A stretch of DNA of 64,000 bases from Bacillus carboniphilus (GCF_039522365.1 NZ_BAAADJ010000023.1:124001-188000), one strand, 5' to 3'; shown: positions 17,092 to 28,357, numbered from the stretch's first letter. Notes: generated by a model from the sequence alone, not told the origin. Translations and numbers: made by a program.

Positions 17092-17350
17092 AAACGATGA
17101 TAGAGAAAAGTACTTTGTTAAAAATCCATAAAGGGAGAAAATGCCTAAGACTGAGAGCATTTTCATGGGATTGGCAAAGGAAGTTCACCTCTTGAGTTGG
17201 CATCGGGACCATCCTTCGAGTACGAAAGATGTAAAGATGCCCCGGCAAATGGCCGTTATCTAAATGAAGCTGGACACCAGTGTATCTTTTTGGTGTCAAT
17301 TAGGGTGGTAACGCGAACGTCTCGTCCCTTTATGGGGAGTGGCGTTTTTT
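17092..17350 (+). ncRNA. T-box leader (tRNA-Phe responsive)
   Basis: The T-box motif AGGGTGGTAACGCG is at 17302-17315, followed by an imperfect terminator stem (ACGTCTCGTCCC with GGGGAGTGGCGT, 17317-17344) and seven T. The TGGT bulge fits a tRNA ending ACCA. A specifier TTC for phenylalanine lies in AAGTTCACCTC at 17184-17186. Uncharged tRNA-Phe is expected to relieve termination of pheST. Stem I boundaries are approximate. Confidence 0.92.
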
Positions 17351-17398
17351 TGTTGTTAACGAAATTATTAAATCGCCTATTATGGAGAATTTTTAAAG

Positions 17399-17530
17399 AA
17401 ATGTGTCTCCGGCCAGCTCCAGCGCCTAGCCCCTCGAGGTCACAAGCCAATCCGACATGAAGGTTAAAGAACAACCTTCCTGCCGGCTCGTCTTGTGCTT
17501 GTCGGGGCTGATCGAGGCGCTTACGCATTT
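17399..17530 (+). repeat. GC-rich long-hairpin repeat element, copy 1
   Basis: Aligns without gaps to 35853-35980 over 17403-17530 with 4 differences in 128 bases. Paired arms, from outside in: AAATGTG/CGCATTT, AGCGCC (17421-17426)/GGCGCT (17516-17521), AGCCCC (17428-17433)/GGGGCT (17504-17509), CACAAG (17441-17446)/CTTGTG (17492-17497), CATGAAGGTT (17456-17465)/AACCTTCCTG (17473-17482, one mismatch). It is clearly more GC-rich than its surroundings. It sits between the T-box terminator and the pheS ribosome site, so it is in the pheST mRNA leader. With the T-box it fills the 580-bp gap. Confidence 0.88.
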
Positions 17531-17573
17531 GTACTTTGTCTCAAAAAACATGGAATAAAGGAGGATTTCCAAG

Positions 17574-18611
17574 ATGGAACAACGATTAAAAGAATTAGAA
17601 CAAGAAGCGATTCAGAAGGTTCAAACAGCATCCAGCTTAAAAGAGCTTAATGATGTTCGTGTCGCTTATTTAGGTAAGAAAGGACCCATCACTGAAGTGT
17701 TAAGAGGTATGGGGAAGCTTTCTGCTGAAGAAAGACCAAAAATGGGAGCTTTAGTTAATGAAGTTAGAGAACATATCTCAGCTGAAATTGAAACAAAGCA
17801 AGTTGCTTTAGAAGAACAGGCTATCCAAGAAAAGCTTGCTGGGGAAACGATTGATGTAACCCTACCAGGTCGTCCTGTAAAGGTTGGAAACCATCATCCA
17901 TTGACTCGAGTCGTTGAGGAAGTGGAAGACTTATTTATTTCGATGGGCTATGAAGTAGCAGAAGGTCCTGAAGTTGAAACGGATTATTACAACTTCGAGG
18001 CTCTAAATCTTCCGAAAGGTCACCCTGCTCGTGATATGCAGGATTCTTTCTACATTACAGAAGAAATGCTTCTACGTACTCATACCTCTCCTGTTCAAGC
18101 TAGAACGATGGAAAAGCATAAAGGAAAAGGGCCAGTTAAAATCATTTGCCCAGGAAAAGTATATCGTCGTGATTCCGATGATGCTACTCACTCTCACCAA
18201 TTTACACAAATCGAGGGATTAGTTATTGATCGGAATATTCAGATGAGCGACTTAAAAGGAACGCTAAATGTTTTCGCCAAGAAAATGTTCGGAGAAGAAC
18301 GAGAAATTAGACTACGTCCAAGCTTCTTCCCATTCACAGAGCCATCAGTAGAAATGGATATCTCTTGTAAAATTTGTGGAGGTTCAGGCTGTAACGTATG
18401 TAAGGGAACAGGTTGGATAGAAATCCTAGGTGCTGGTATGGTGCATCCAAATGTTCTTGAGATGGCAGGCTTTGACCCAAATGAATACACAGGATTTGCA
18501 TTTGGAATGGGTCCTGAAAGAATTGCGATGTTGAAATACGGAATCGAAGACATCAGACAATATTATACAAATGATATTCGTTTACTAAGACAGTTCGCTG
18601 TACATGAATAA
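17574..18611 (+). CDS. pheS: Phenylalanyl-tRNA synthetase alpha subunit
   Basis: 345 aa. An N-terminal coiled coil (about 1-85) binds tRNA-Phe. The class II core shows motif 1 near [20 protein letters not shown] (about 104-123), then [16 protein letters not shown] (about 146-161), motif 2 [18 protein letters not shown] and motif 3 [14 protein letters not shown] (about 310-323). A knuckle of cysteines ([16 protein letters not shown]) is typical. ATG 17574 follows AAAGGAGG. Transcription depends on the T-box upstream; pheT follows 18 bp downstream. Confidence 0.97.
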   Translation: MEQRLKELEQEAIQKVQTASSLKELNDVRVAYLGKKGPITEVLRGMGKLSAEERPKMGALVNEVREHISAEIETKQVALEEQAIQEKLAGETIDVTLPGRPVKVGNHHPLTRVVEEVEDLFISMGYEVAEGPEVETDYYNFEALNLPKGHPARDMQDSFYITEEMLLRTHTSPVQARTMEKHKGKGPVKIICPGKVYRRDSDDATHSHQFTQIEGLVIDRNIQMSDLKGTLNVFAKKMFGEEREIRLRPSFFPFTEPSVEMDISCKICGGSGCNVCKGTGWIEILGAGMVHPNVLEMAGFDPNEYTGFAFGMGPERIAMLKYGIEDIRQYYTNDIRLLRQFAVHE

Positions 18612-18629
18612 AGGATCGGAGGTTACACA

Positions 18630-21044
18630 ATGTTAGTTTCATACAATTGGTTAAAAGATTATGTAGATTTATCTGGTACAACACCAGAAGAATTAGCTGA
18701 AAAAATTACCAGAACGGGAATTGAAGTAGAGTCAGTTGATCCTGTTAGTGAAGGCATTAAAGGTGTAGTAGTTGGCTATGTGAAAGAGTGTGTTCAGCAT
18801 CCAAATGCGGATAAATTAAATAAATGCCAAGTGGATCTTGGAGAAGAAACGGTTCAAATTATTTGCGGAGCACCTAACGTGGCTCAAGGTCAAAAGGTAG
18901 CAGTAGCAACAGTTGGTGCAGTGTTGCCAGGGAACTTCAAAATCAAGAAGGCGAAACTTCGTGGTGAAGAATCGAACGGTATGATTTGCTCTTTACAAGA
19001 ACTAGGATATGAAGCAAAGGTCATTTCAAAGGATTACTCAGAAGGTATTTTTGTCTTCCCTGAAAATGTAGAAGTGGGACAAGATGCTATTGAACTGCTT
19101 AACTTACATGACAAAATTTTAGAGCTGGGCTTAACACCAAATCGTTCAGATTGTTTATCTATGTTAGGTGTAGCTTATGAGGTGGCAGCTATTTTAGGAA
19201 AAGATGTTAAGCTTCCTGATGTTCCAGCTTCTCAAGCCACTAATTCGACTTCTGATTATATTGATATCCGTGTAGATGTACCAGAAGATAATCCATTATA
19301 TGTAGCTAAAATCGTGAAAAATGTTACGATTGCTCCATCTCCATTATGGTTGCAAAACCGTCTAATGGCAGCTGGAATTAGACCACATAACAATATTGTC
19401 GATATTACAAACTATATTTTATTAGAATATGGTCAACCGCTACACGGTTTTGACTATGACCGTCTTGGTTCAAAAGAAATCTTGGTTAGAAGAGCTCACG
19501 AAGGCGAGAAAATCGTAACTTTAGATGATGCAGAAAGAACATTAAGCGCAGACCACCTTGTTATTACAAACGGTAATGAGCCTGTAGCTGTAGCCGGAGT
19601 AATGGGTGGTGCTAATTCTGAGGTACAACCCGATACGAAAACGGTCTTAATTGAGTCTGCACTTTTCAATTCCTTAACAGTAAGAAAAGGCTCAAAAGAT
19701 CTTGGGCTTAGAAGTGAAGCAAGTAACCGTTTCGAAAAAGGGGTAGACCCTGAACGTGTTCGATTGGCTGCTGAAAGAGCAGCCGAATTGATGGCTGACC
19801 TTGCAGGTGGAGAAGTCGTAGAAGGTACTGTTGAGGTTGATACGTTAAAAGCGGAGCCTGTTGTGATTGAAGTTACAATTGAAAAGGTTAATCGAGTTCT
19901 AGGTACTGAGCTTACTGGAGAAGAGATGAGTCAGCTTCTTGACCGTCTAAAGATTGCTCATGAAATAAGTGAGGAAAAGCTTGTGGTTACACCTCCAACA
20001 AGAAGAGGAGATTTACTAATCCCTGAGGATATTATCGAAGAGATTGGCCGTTTGTATGGCTACGATAACCTACCATACACATTACCAAGAGGTGAGTTTA
20101 ACCCAGGGTCACTTACTCCGTACCAAAGGAAACGAAGAGTAACTAGACAAATTTTAGAAGGTACAGGTCTATACCAAGTACTTACTTACTCATTAACATC
20201 AAAAGAAAAAGCACAAAAATATGCACTTGAAACAAGAGAGCCAATCACACTAGCGATGCCTATGAGTGAAGAGAGAAGCCAATTGCGACTAAGTGTATTA
20301 CCTGGACTAATTGAAGTCATCCAATTCAACCAAGCTCGTCAAAATGAAAGTGTAGCCATTTATGAAATTGGATCTGTATTTTTATCCAATGGATTAAATG
20401 AACTTCCTACCGAAAAAGAACATTTGGCAGGAGCACTTGCTGGAGATTGGATGAACCATGCATGGCAGGGTGAAAAGAAACCGGTCGACTTCTATGTTGC
20501 AAAAGGTGTATTAGATGTATTATTCGAGAAGCTTGATGTTGCTTCTAAAGTAGAGTATAAACCAGCACAAATTGAAGGAATGCACCCTGGACGTACCGCT
20601 GAAGTTTCTCTAAGTGGTCAAAAATTAGGTTTCGTAGGTCAATTACACCCAAGTGTACAAAAAGAGCATGACCTTAAAGATACGTATGTATTTGAGCTAG
20701 ATCTGTCTCTATTATTTAATGAAGAAACGAAGGCACTACAGTATCAGGCAATTCCTCGTTTCCCATCCATTACTAGAGATATCGCTCTTATTCTAGACTC
20801 AGGGGTCCTTGCAGGTGATGTGAAAAAGTCTATCCTTGCTGCTGGAGGAAAACTGTTAAAAGAAGTTTCTGTTTTTGATGTGTATGAAGGAGAACATATG
20901 GAGCCTGGTAAGAAATCTATTGCCTTCTCGTTAAAATACTACGACCCAGAAAAAACATTAACTGATGAAGAAGTAGTGAAAGCACATGATAAAGTATTAG
21001 AGGCTGTTCAAGAACAATTTGGAGCTTCATTAAGAGGAGCATAA
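18630..21044 (+). CDS. pheT: Phenylalanyl-tRNA synthetase beta subunit
   Basis: 804 aa, full length. The order is an EMAP-like tRNA-binding domain (about 40-150), a B3/B4 editing domain (about 205-385, with [18 protein letters not shown]), B5 (about 405-475) and a C-terminal FDX-ACB anticodon-binding domain (about 710-803, beginning [11 protein letters not shown]). It pairs with PheS in the alpha2-beta2 enzyme and hydrolyses mischarged Tyr-tRNA-Phe. ATG 18630 lies behind GATCGGAGG. Confidence 0.97.
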   Translation: MLVSYNWLKDYVDLSGTTPEELAEKITRTGIEVESVDPVSEGIKGVVVGYVKECVQHPNADKLNKCQVDLGEETVQIICGAPNVAQGQKVAVATVGAVLPGNFKIKKAKLRGEESNGMICSLQELGYEAKVISKDYSEGIFVFPENVEVGQDAIELLNLHDKILELGLTPNRSDCLSMLGVAYEVAAILGKDVKLPDVPASQATNSTSDYIDIRVDVPEDNPLYVAKIVKNVTIAPSPLWLQNRLMAAGIRPHNNIVDITNYILLEYGQPLHGFDYDRLGSKEILVRRAHEGEKIVTLDDAERTLSADHLVITNGNEPVAVAGVMGGANSEVQPDTKTVLIESALFNSLTVRKGSKDLGLRSEASNRFEKGVDPERVRLAAERAAELMADLAGGEVVEGTVEVDTLKAEPVVIEVTIEKVNRVLGTELTGEEMSQLLDRLKIAHEISEEKLVVTPPTRRGDLLIPEDIIEEIGRLYGYDNLPYTLPRGEFNPGSLTPYQRKRRVTRQILEGTGLYQVLTYSLTSKEKAQKYALETREPITLAMPMSEERSQLRLSVLPGLIEVIQFNQARQNESVAIYEIGSVFLSNGLNELPTEKEHLAGALAGDWMNHAWQGEKKPVDFYVAKGVLDVLFEKLDVASKVEYKPAQIEGMHPGRTAEVSLSGQKLGFVGQLHPSVQKEHDLKDTYVFELDLSLLFNEETKALQYQAIPRFPSITRDIALILDSGVLAGDVKKSILAAGGKLLKEVSVFDVYEGEHMEPGKKSIAFSLKYYDPEKTLTDEEVVKAHDKVLEAVQEQFGASLRGA

Positions 21045-21050
21045 ACATTG

Positions 21051-21081
21051 GAGGCTGACCTTATAAAAGGACAGCCTCTTT
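21051..21081 (+). terminator. Probable terminator of pheST
   Basis: GAGGCTGaCCTT (21051-21062) with AAGGaCAGCCTC (21067-21078), followed by only three T. Confidence 0.65.
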
Positions 21082-21176
21082 ACTCTTCCCAACTTATTCG
21101 CTTTCATGGTAAGATAAAGAGAAACTAAAATCAGTGTTTCTTTCCGTTGCTATACGGAAAAAGGAGATGAAACCAT

Positions 21177-21440
21177 TTGTCTCAACCTAAAAAAAATAAA
21201 ACGACAGTCGACATTTACGGACAACAATATGTAATAGTGGGTCCGGAAGCAACTAGTCATATGCGATTAGTAGCTACTTTAGTGGATGATAAAATGAGAG
21301 AGATTGCTGCAAGTAATCCTTCTTTAGATAGTACGAAACTGGCTGTGTTAACAGCAGTGAATGCCGTTCATGATCATTTAGTATTGAAGGAAAAAGTCGA
21401 ACGTCTCGAAAAAGAGCTAGAGAGAGAAAGAAAGGAGTAG
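21177..21440 (+). CDS. zapA: Cell division protein ZapA
   Basis: 87 aa starting at TTG 21177 (an AAGGAG site lies 10 bases upstream). The N-terminal globular part has [12 protein letters not shown] (about 11-22) and the C-terminal half is a coiled coil rich in Lys/Glu ([19 protein letters not shown]). ZapA bundles FtsZ filaments at the Z-ring. The next gene starts 2 bp after its stop, indicating translational coupling. Confidence 0.9.
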   Translation: MSQPKKNKTTVDIYGQQYVIVGPEATSHMRLVATLVDDKMREIAASNPSLDSTKLAVLTAVNAVHDHLVLKEKVERLEKELERERKE

Positions 21441-21442
21441 TC

Positions 21443-21985
21443 ATGTTAGATTTAATTATCTTCCTTCTTTTAATTGTGGGGTTAATTATCGGTCTTAAAA
21501 GAGGTTTTATATTACAAGCTATACATATGGTAGGTTTTATCGTTTCATTCATTCTTGCATACGTTTACTATGATAATTTGGCACCTAAACTAAAGTTATG
21601 GATTCCATACCCAACCTTCGGGGATAGTGAAACCTTCACGATGTTGTTTGAATCTATGAATTTAGATTCTGCTTATTATCATGCTATTGCTTTTGCTATT
21701 ATCTTTTTTGCTACAAAGATTTTACTACAAATTATTGGTTCCATGATGGATTTCGTTGCTCACTTACCAGTTGTGAAGCAATTGAATGTATGGGCAGGGG
21801 GAGCATTAGGATTTCTAGAAGTTTATTTAATGGTCTTTATTGTGTTATACATCGCAGCTTTACTACCCATCGATTTTATCCAAGGACCAATGAGTAGTTC
21901 ATTCATGGCAAAAACAATCGTTACAAATACACCAATCTTCTCAAGTTCCATTCAAGATTTATGGTTTCAATATTTAGACGTATAA
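21443..21985 (+). CDS. yshB: CvpA family membrane protein, YshB-like
   Basis: 180 aa with four hydrophobic segments (about 1-20, 23-45, 74-94 and 118-143). The CvpA pattern is visible in DLIIFLLLIVGLIIGLKRGF at the N-terminus. The family was named for colicin V production in E. coli; its role in Bacillus is unknown. It is coupled to zapA, suggesting a cell-envelope or division context. ATG 21443 follows GAAAGGAG. Confidence 0.87.
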   Translation: MLDLIIFLLLIVGLIIGLKRGFILQAIHMVGFIVSFILAYVYYDNLAPKLKLWIPYPTFGDSETFTMLFESMNLDSAYYHAIAFAIIFFATKILLQIIGSMMDFVAHLPVVKQLNVWAGGALGFLEVYLMVFIVLYIAALLPIDFIQGPMSSSFMAKTIVTNTPIFSSSIQDLWFQYLDV

Positions 21986-22124
21986 ACTTCTCTTTATGGA
22001 GAAGTTTTCTTTTTGTGTGGCAAAAGAGACATTTATTCCGAACTTTTTGTAGTCTAGTACGTAAACATGGTAAAGTTTATTATGTGGAAAACTTTAGCTA
22101 TAGCTAAAAGTAGGTGAAAATCAC

Positions 22125-23840
22125 TTGGCGGATAAAAAACAAATTGTTCGTTTATTAGAGACAATTGCAATATATATGGAACTAATGGGGGAAAATCCCT
22201 TTAAAATATCAGCTTTTCGGAAAGCGGCTATTGCTTTAGAAAAAGATGAAAGAAGCTTAGAACAAGTAAAGGATTATACCTCGATATCTGGAATTGGGAA
22301 AGGAACGGCGAGCGTAATTGAAGAGTTTATCTTAGTAGGCGAATCAAAACTACTAAACGAGTTGAAAGACCAAGTACCTAGTGGGCTTATTCCATTACTT
22401 CAATTACCTAGCCTAGGAGGTAAAAAAATTGCAAAGCTCTACAAGGAGCTTGCAATTACGAATGTTGAGGAACTGAAAGCCTGCTGTGAGCAAGGTAAAG
22501 TGGCGAACTTAACAGGCTTTGGTAAGAAAACAGAAGAAAAAATTCTACAAGCCATTCTTGATATAGGGAATCAACCCCATCGTTTACCGATAGCGGCTGT
22601 ACTCCCAGTCGTAGAATATGTAGAGTCCTATCTTTCTTCCATTAAAGAAATTGAGCGTTTCTCCAAAGCTGGTAGCCTTAGAAGAGTAGAGGATACTGTG
22701 AAGGATCTTGATTTTGTAATTGCAACCAAGTCGCCTGATCAAGTTAAAGACAAGCTGTTGGCAATGAAAGGTATCAAAGATATTATCTCAAAAGGAAATA
22801 CAAAAGTCTCGATTGTAGTGGAAGGAGACTTTGGGCTTTCCATTGATTTTAGGCTTGTTACGATGGCGGAGTTTGCTACCACACTCCATCATTTTACTGG
22901 ATCTAAGGATCATAATGTTCGAATGAGGCAAATTGCTAAAGACAGACAGGAGAAAATAAGCGAATACGGAGTAGAGGATATAGAATCTGGAGAAGTCCGT
23001 ACTTTTGAAAATGAAAAAGCTTTTTATCAACACTTTGATTTGCCTTATCTTCCTCCAGAAATTCGAATGGATGGAAAAGAAATAGATATTTTTAATAAAG
23101 AGTGTGGTTTGATAGAAATGGATGATATAAAAGGGGATCTCCACATGCACACCACGTGGAGTGACGGTGCACACACTCTTGAAGAAATGATACAAGCCTG
23201 TATTCAAAAAGGTTATGCCTATATGGCTATTACAGATCACTCCCAGTATTTAAAAGTGGCGAATGGGTTGACAAAAGACAGAGTACTAAAGCAAAAGGAT
23301 GAGATTGCAAAGCTTCAAGAAAAATATCCAGAAATACACATCTTTTCTGGAATCGAAATGGACATATTACCGGATGGGTCTCTAGATTATGAGGATGATG
23401 TATTAAAGGAGCTTGACTTTGTTATTGCTTCTATTCATTCTAGTTTCCAACAACCAACAAAGAAAATAATGAACCGTCTTAAAAACGCGCTAGCTAATCC
23501 ATTTGTTGATTTAATCGCACATCCGACTGGAAGAATAATAGGGCGTCGGTCTGGGTATGAAATTGATTTAGATATGCTAGTTGAATTGGCTGCAGAAACA
23601 GAAACGGCTTTAGAGTTAAATGCTAATCCCAATCGACTCGATTTACAATATGAATCAATACGCAAAGCAAAACAAGCAGGAGTTCAGCTTTGTATTAATA
23701 CAGATGCCCATCACAAAGCGTCTCTAGCATTTATGGACATTGGTGTAGCTTACGGGAGAAAAGGCTGGCTAGATAGGTCTGATGTCATCAATGCAATGTC
23801 CAAAGAAAGCCTCATACAATATTTAAAAAAAAATAGATAA
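22125..23840 (+). CDS. polX: Family X DNA polymerase/3'-5' exonuclease PolX
   Basis: 571 aa beginning at TTG 22125 ([15 protein letters not shown]), with AGTAGGTGA upstream. The N-terminal half is a PolX core: a helix-hairpin-helix ([10 protein letters not shown]), a second one ([11 protein letters not shown]) and the nucleotidyltransferase motif with DLDFVIAT (about 193-200). The C-terminal half is a PHP domain, with [19 protein letters not shown] (about 337-355) and later AHPTGR and NTDAHHKAS metal sites. The enzyme fills short gaps in base excision repair. It lies 11 bp before the next conserved frame of mutS2. Confidence 0.93.
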   Translation: MADKKQIVRLLETIAIYMELMGENPFKISAFRKAAIALEKDERSLEQVKDYTSISGIGKGTASVIEEFILVGESKLLNELKDQVPSGLIPLLQLPSLGGKKIAKLYKELAITNVEELKACCEQGKVANLTGFGKKTEEKILQAILDIGNQPHRLPIAAVLPVVEYVESYLSSIKEIERFSKAGSLRRVEDTVKDLDFVIATKSPDQVKDKLLAMKGIKDIISKGNTKVSIVVEGDFGLSIDFRLVTMAEFATTLHHFTGSKDHNVRMRQIAKDRQEKISEYGVEDIESGEVRTFENEKAFYQHFDLPYLPPEIRMDGKEIDIFNKECGLIEMDDIKGDLHMHTTWSDGAHTLEEMIQACIQKGYAYMAITDHSQYLKVANGLTKDRVLKQKDEIAKLQEKYPEIHIFSGIEMDILPDGSLDYEDDVLKELDFVIASIHSSFQQPTKKIMNRLKNALANPFVDLIAHPTGRIIGRRSGYEIDLDMLVELAAETETALELNANPNRLDLQYESIRKAKQAGVQLCINTDAHHKASLAFMDIGVAYGRKGWLDRSDVINAMSKESLIQYLKKNR

Positions 23841-23875
23841 ATCGTTATCAATTGATAGAAACGGGGGTTTATCGG

Positions 23876-26233
23876 TTGAATCCTAAAGTATATAGAACAC
23901 TAGAATTTTTAAAAATGAAAGAGCAGCTTTTAACCTATGCGGCCTCTGAATTAGGTAAAAATCGATTAAAAGATTTATACCCTTCTTCTGATTTTTCAGA
24001 TGTACAAAGAAGTCAAGAAGAAACAGATGAAGCCTATACAGTTCTTCGATTAAAGGGACATGTTCCTCTCGACGGAATTTTTGATATCCGAGCATTTGTG
24101 AAACGAGCAGAAATTGGCTCGATGTTGTCAGCAGTCGAGTTAGTACAGATAGCGAGTACTATTCGTACCAGTAGACAAATGAAGAAATTTATTGAAGAGC
24201 TTATGGAGGAAGAAGAATTATCACTACCTATTCTGCAACAGCAAGTAGAAGGAATTCCTCATTTAATGGAATTAGAAAAAGAAATTACGGACTCGATTGA
24301 TGAACAAGGATATGTATTAGACCATGCTAGTGATACCCTTCGAACGGTACGAAATCAAATTCGTTCAAAGGAATCTAGAATCCGGGAAAAACTAGACTCA
24401 CTTGTACGTTCATCTAACGCGCAAAAAATGCTTTCTGATGCAATTGTAACGATTCGTAATGAACGATACGTTTTACCTGTAAAGCAGGAGTATCGCTCTC
24501 ATTATGGAGGAATTGTTCACGACCAATCTTCTTCAGGTCAAACTTTGTTTATTGAGCCACAGGTAGTGGTCGAATTGAATAATGATCTACAAGGTTTACG
24601 GGTAAAAGAACAGCAAGAAATTGAAAGAATATTAACTTCTCTCTCCAATCAAGTAGGAGAGGAAGCAGACTCTATTCGTTTTACAGTGGGTGTATTAACA
24701 GAACTTGATTTCTATTTTGCGAAAGCACGATTTAGTAAGACCTACAGAGGAACAAAACCTTTCTTAAATAATGAAGGAAAAGTATCTTTAAAACGAGCGA
24801 GACACCCTCTAATTCCGATTGATGAAGTTGTTGAAAATGATATATGGCTAGGAGAAGATTTTACAACCATCGTAATCACCGGGCCGAATACTGGGGGTAA
24901 GACGGTAACCTTAAAAACGATGGGGTTATCCGTCTTAATGGCACAAGCGGGACTTTTCGTACCCGCACAAGAGGGCTCTGAAATCGGAATTTTTAAGTCT
25001 GTTTATGCGGACATTGGAGACGAACAATCCATTGAACAAAATTTAAGTACATTCTCCTCTCATATGGTGAACATCGTTGATATTTTAGAAAATGCAGATG
25101 GAGATAGTCTTGTGTTGTTCGATGAACTAGGAGCAGGAACAGACCCTCAAGAAGGGGCAGCACTGGCTATATCTATCCTTGATGAAGTCTATCAGAGAGG
25201 GGCAAGAGTCGTAGCTACTACCCATTATCCAGAATTAAAAGCCTATGGATATAACCGAGAAGGAGTCGCGAATGCCTCTGTTGAATTTGATGTAGAGACT
25301 CTAAGTCCGACGTATAGGCTACTGATTGGTGTACCAGGGAGAAGTAATGCGTTCGAGATTTCAAAAAGACTTGGTCTTCAAGATAATATTATAAATCGTG
25401 CTCGCTCATTGATGAGTGAAGATCGTCAAGAAGTAGATTCCATGATTGCCTCTTTAGAAAGTAATCGAAAGAAAGCAGAAACTGCTTGGGAAGAGGCTAG
25501 GGATTACCTGAAAGATGCGGAAGACATTCATAAAGATTTACAGAAGCAGATGTCTGAGTATTACGAGAAAAAAGATGAACTTATCAATAAAGCAAAAGAA
25601 AAGGCAAACAAACTTGTTGAGGAAGCTAAAAGAGAAGCTGAAACTATCATCCATGAACTGAGGAAGCTTCGCCTTGAGAAAAATGCTGAAGTTAAAGAGC
25701 ACGAGTTAATAGATGCTAGAAAGAGGCTGGATGAGGCTGCCCCAGAAATTAAAAAGGGACCTAAGAAAAAAAGTACTTCCGAAAAAAGAAGTTTGTTCCC
25801 TGGGGATGAGGTTAAGGTCATCAGCTTCGGACAAAAAGGAACCCTTGTGGAAAAGGTATCAAATAGTGAATGGCAAGTTCAAATTGGTATCTTAAAAATG
25901 AAGGTTAGTGAAGAGGATATCGAGTGGCTTAAAACACCAAAGCCGGTTGAAACGAAACCTTTAGCGACAGTGAAAGGGAAAGATTATCATGTCAACCTGG
26001 AGCTCGATTTACGTGGAGAACGCTATGAGGATGCACTCTTAAGAGTTGAGAAATATATTGATGATGCTTTACTGGCAGGTTATCCAAGGGTTTCTATTAT
26101 CCATGGAAAGGGCACAGGAGCGCTAAGAACAGGGGTTCAAAACTATTTAAAGAACCATCGCTCAGTCAAGTCATTCCGATACGGTGAAGCAGGAGAGGGT
26201 GGATCAGGGATTACAGTTGTGCAACTGAAATAA
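23876..26233 (+). CDS. mutS2: Endonuclease MutS2
   Basis: 785 aa from TTG 23876, 8 bases after a GGGGG site; the track-length extension upstream adds 8 unconserved codons. Domains: MutS core and clamp (about 1-310), ATPase with Walker [12 protein letters not shown] (about 333-343) and Walker [13 protein letters not shown] (about 409-420), a long coiled coil (about 510-625), and a C-terminal Smr nuclease domain with [12 protein letters not shown] and [14 protein letters not shown]. In Bacillus MutS2 rescues collided ribosomes and has been linked to recombination control. Confidence 0.95.
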   Translation: MNPKVYRTLEFLKMKEQLLTYAASELGKNRLKDLYPSSDFSDVQRSQEETDEAYTVLRLKGHVPLDGIFDIRAFVKRAEIGSMLSAVELVQIASTIRTSRQMKKFIEELMEEEELSLPILQQQVEGIPHLMELEKEITDSIDEQGYVLDHASDTLRTVRNQIRSKESRIREKLDSLVRSSNAQKMLSDAIVTIRNERYVLPVKQEYRSHYGGIVHDQSSSGQTLFIEPQVVVELNNDLQGLRVKEQQEIERILTSLSNQVGEEADSIRFTVGVLTELDFYFAKARFSKTYRGTKPFLNNEGKVSLKRARHPLIPIDEVVENDIWLGEDFTTIVITGPNTGGKTVTLKTMGLSVLMAQAGLFVPAQEGSEIGIFKSVYADIGDEQSIEQNLSTFSSHMVNIVDILENADGDSLVLFDELGAGTDPQEGAALAISILDEVYQRGARVVATTHYPELKAYGYNREGVANASVEFDVETLSPTYRLLIGVPGRSNAFEISKRLGLQDNIINRARSLMSEDRQEVDSMIASLESNRKKAETAWEEARDYLKDAEDIHKDLQKQMSEYYEKKDELINKAKEKANKLVEEAKREAETIIHELRKLRLEKNAEVKEHELIDARKRLDEAAPEIKKGPKKKSTSEKRSLFPGDEVKVISFGQKGTLVEKVSNSEWQVQIGILKMKVSEEDIEWLKTPKPVETKPLATVKGKDYHVNLELDLRGERYEDALLRVEKYIDDALLAGYPRVSIIHGKGTGALRTGVQNYLKNHRSVKSFRYGEAGEGGSGITVVQLK

Positions 26234-26255
26234 AGTATAAAAGGGGAAATGTAAG

Positions 26256-26660
26256 ATGGATTCAATATGGGAGAATAGTTTAGTGGAAACGGCGGCCTAC
26301 TATAGTGTGGTAGTGTTATGTATGATTGTTTTTCTTACCATTTTTGAGCTTGTGACGAAATATAAAAATTGGCAAGAAATTAAGAATGGAAACATTGCTG
26401 TTGCCTTAGCAACAGGAGGAAAAATCTTTGGTATTGCAAACGTATTTCGTCACTCTATTCAACAGCATGATTCACTATTAGACATGATTGGTTGGGGAGT
26501 GTTCGGCTTTCTCCTGCTTTTAATCGGTTATTTCATTTTCGAATTCTTGACTCCAAAGTTTAAAATAGATGAAGAGATTGAAAATAACAATAAGGCTGTT
26601 GGATTAATTTCGATGGTCATTTCAGTTGGATTATCTTACGTGATTGGTGCAGGTATTTAA
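26256..26660 (+). CDS. yshE: DUF350 membrane protein, YshE-like
   Basis: 134 aa with four hydrophobic segments. The DUF350 pattern is visible: ELVTKYKNWQEIKNGNIAVALATGG (about 29-53), then KNNKAVGLI-like repeat in ENNNKAVGLISMVISVGL (about 108-125), reflecting two related halves. The family is widespread, of unknown function. ATG 26256 follows AAAAGGGG. It lies 22 bp after mutS2. Confidence 0.87.
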   Translation: MDSIWENSLVETAAYYSVVVLCMIVFLTIFELVTKYKNWQEIKNGNIAVALATGGKIFGIANVFRHSIQQHDSLLDMIGWGVFGFLLLLIGYFIFEFLTPKFKIDEEIENNNKAVGLISMVISVGLSYVIGAGI

Positions 26661-26674
26661 GGGAGGCAACAACA

Positions 26675-26755
26675 TTGGAACGTTTAGCAAAAATTCTTTT
26701 TGCTGTTTGTGCGGGGTTTATTTTAGTAGGTATTATATATTTAGTATTAAATTAG
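26675..26755 (+). CDS. 26-aa single-pass membrane peptide
   Basis: TTG 26675 begins a 27-codon frame (to TAG 26753-26755), behind GGGAGG at 26661-26666. The predicted peptide is MERLAKILFAVCAGFILVGI and a few more residues, ending YLVLN. It has a short charged N-terminus and one hydrophobic helix of about 20 residues. It is placed 14 bp after the DUF350 gene and before the operon terminator, so it is very likely translated. No homology call can be made at this size. Confidence 0.6.
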   Translation: MERLAKILFAVCAGFILVGIIYLVLN

Positions 26756-26756
26756 G

Positions 26757-26792
26757 TGTAAAAAGGAGCCTCCATCTGGAGCCTCCTTTTTT
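26757..26792. terminator. Bidirectional terminator between yshE operon and the SpoIID-domain gene
   Basis: AAAAGGAG and CTCCTTTT flank an inner CTCCA/TGGAG stem with a single C-C mismatch, followed by T on the plus strand and preceded by A on the other. Confidence 0.85.
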
Positions 26793-26797
26793 GCATG

Positions 26798-28357
26798 TTA
26801 ATATCTCTTTTCTAATTCAATTCCTTGGTAATAGTGCTTTAAGATTTCTTCGAATGTGTGGCCTTTCTCAGCCATACCTACAGCACCTGTTTGAGATAGA
26901 CCAACTCCATGGCCCCATCCGCCGCCGTATACTTTGAAGCCAGTAACTTCTTTTGTTTGCTTATCCTTTACTGGTTCTACATAAAATAGTGTGCTTAGTA
27001 AGACGCTTTGCCCACCACTTGCATTAATGTATTTTAGAGCCCATCTTACACGATCTTTATATTCATAGAAAGTACCATTTTCAGTAACAAATTCAATTTC
27101 TAGTACTCTTCCAGAATTTGATCTTTCTAATACGTTTATTTCATAAACCTCTCCGACTTCAGTACTGAAATAACTGCTTAATACATCACTAATTTCTTCA
27201 GCTGTCCACTCAAATGTCCAGCGGTGGTATTTAGACCAATCTGATTCGAATGCACCGTTACCTGCAGCTCTTAATGAAGTAGGGTTACCGTTATTTTTGA
27301 AAACTTCTAATGTTGGTACATGTTCGAATGCTTTTCCTCGTTGAGAATCTGGAACACCACGTAAATAAGGAACGGCAGCAGATTCCCATACGTCTTCATT
27401 GTTCGCTGTGAATCCACCAGTTGTTGAACTATAAACAGCTGTAATGAGTTTTCCATCATACGTAGCTACAATGCCTCTTGTCCCCTCAACAGCATCTGTT
27501 GAAATTGGATGTTCTGAATCATATCCACCATATACTTGGTCTGATGTTGTTTGTAACAAGTCATATCCATCAGAACCACGCTTACCTAAGTTAGAAATAG
27601 CATACGTTCTTGCTGCGATTGCTTGTGATTTCTGTGCTTCAAGTTCACCATAAGGTACAGGAGGTAATTCGTGTGGAACAACACCATATAAGTATTGTTC
27701 AAGTGGTAATTCATTGATACCAGCAAGTGATCCATTGCTATTAAAAGCAACTTCACCTGCTCCACGGTATTGTTTACCGTTAATTTTTACTAGATTATCA
27801 GAAGATGTAACGACAATTGCGTTTGTTGTAACGACATCATTTACTCGAATTGAAGATTCTCCTTCTACAACCGTTATAACTTTCCAGAATGAATCTGTGG
27901 CTGCAAACCCTTCAGCAATCATTACATTTCTAAATGTATTACGTTCAGCCCAGCTTGCATCAGCAGGAAATTCTCCAATATACAATCTGTATCCACCGTT
28001 ATAAGCTTCTACGTAGGTTGGATATCCTGCAAGTTCAGCGCGTGATAACCAATCCCGAATATAAGCATCACTTGTTGACCATGCCGTTTGAAGACGGTAG
28101 TTTGTCTTCACTTCAGCTGTCCCGCCAATCTCAGCAGTAATTACCTCATTCTGACCAGTGTATAAAACCTCACCAGTTGCTTTATCCTTTACTTCAAAAG
28201 AACCATTACTTCCAATTTCAATTTGTTCAGCTGATGGTATAACACCAATCCTAATCATAGGTTCTTCCATGTCAGCTGCTAGTAAGCTTCCTCCACCTTG
28301 AAATAGTAAAGCGCTTACAATTGTTAAAGCTAATAAAACTTTACCAAGCTTCTTCAT
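26798..28357 (-). CDS. Exported SpoIID/LytB-domain protein with SPOR-like region
   Basis: 519 aa. The N-terminus is a Sec signal peptide (MKKLGKVLLALTIVSALLFQ..., cleavage near LLAADM). A SPOR-like segment (about 87-165) is followed by the SpoIID/LytB domain (about 180-330, with QSQAIAARTYAISN and SSTTGGFTANNEDVWES) and the C-terminal motif GGGWGHGVGLSQTGAVGMAEKG (about 476-497). SpoIID-type enzymes are lytic transglycosylases acting on denuded peptidoglycan; LytB paralogues modulate autolysins. It is longer than SpoIID proper (343 aa in B. subtilis), so I do not call it spoIID. Start ATG 28357 follows AAGGTGG. Confidence 0.85.
   Translation of the reverse strand: MKKLGKVLLALTIVSALLFQGGGSLLAADMEEPMIRIGVIPSAEQIEIGSNGSFEVKDKATGEVLYTGQNEVITAEIGGTAEVKTNYRLQTAWSTSDAYIRDWLSRAELAGYPTYVEAYNGGYRLYIGEFPADASWAERNTFRNVMIAEGFAATDSFWKVITVVEGESSIRVNDVVTTNAIVVTSSDNLVKINGKQYRGAGEVAFNSNGSLAGINELPLEQYLYGVVPHELPPVPYGELEAQKSQAIAARTYAISNLGKRGSDGYDLLQTTSDQVYGGYDSEHPISTDAVEGTRGIVATYDGKLITAVYSSTTGGFTANNEDVWESAAVPYLRGVPDSQRGKAFEHVPTLEVFKNNGNPTSLRAAGNGAFESDWSKYHRWTFEWTAEEISDVLSSYFSTEVGEVYEINVLERSNSGRVLEIEFVTENGTFYEYKDRVRWALKYINASGGQSVLLSTLFYVEPVKDKQTKEVTGFKVYGGGWGHGVGLSQTGAVGMAEKGHTFEEILKHYYQGIELEKRY

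Noticed and set aside
17197-17528. Two overlapping frames of about 90 aa over the T-box and hairpin element
   Set aside because: They run through conserved RNA structure and have no ribosome site or recognisable protein sequence.
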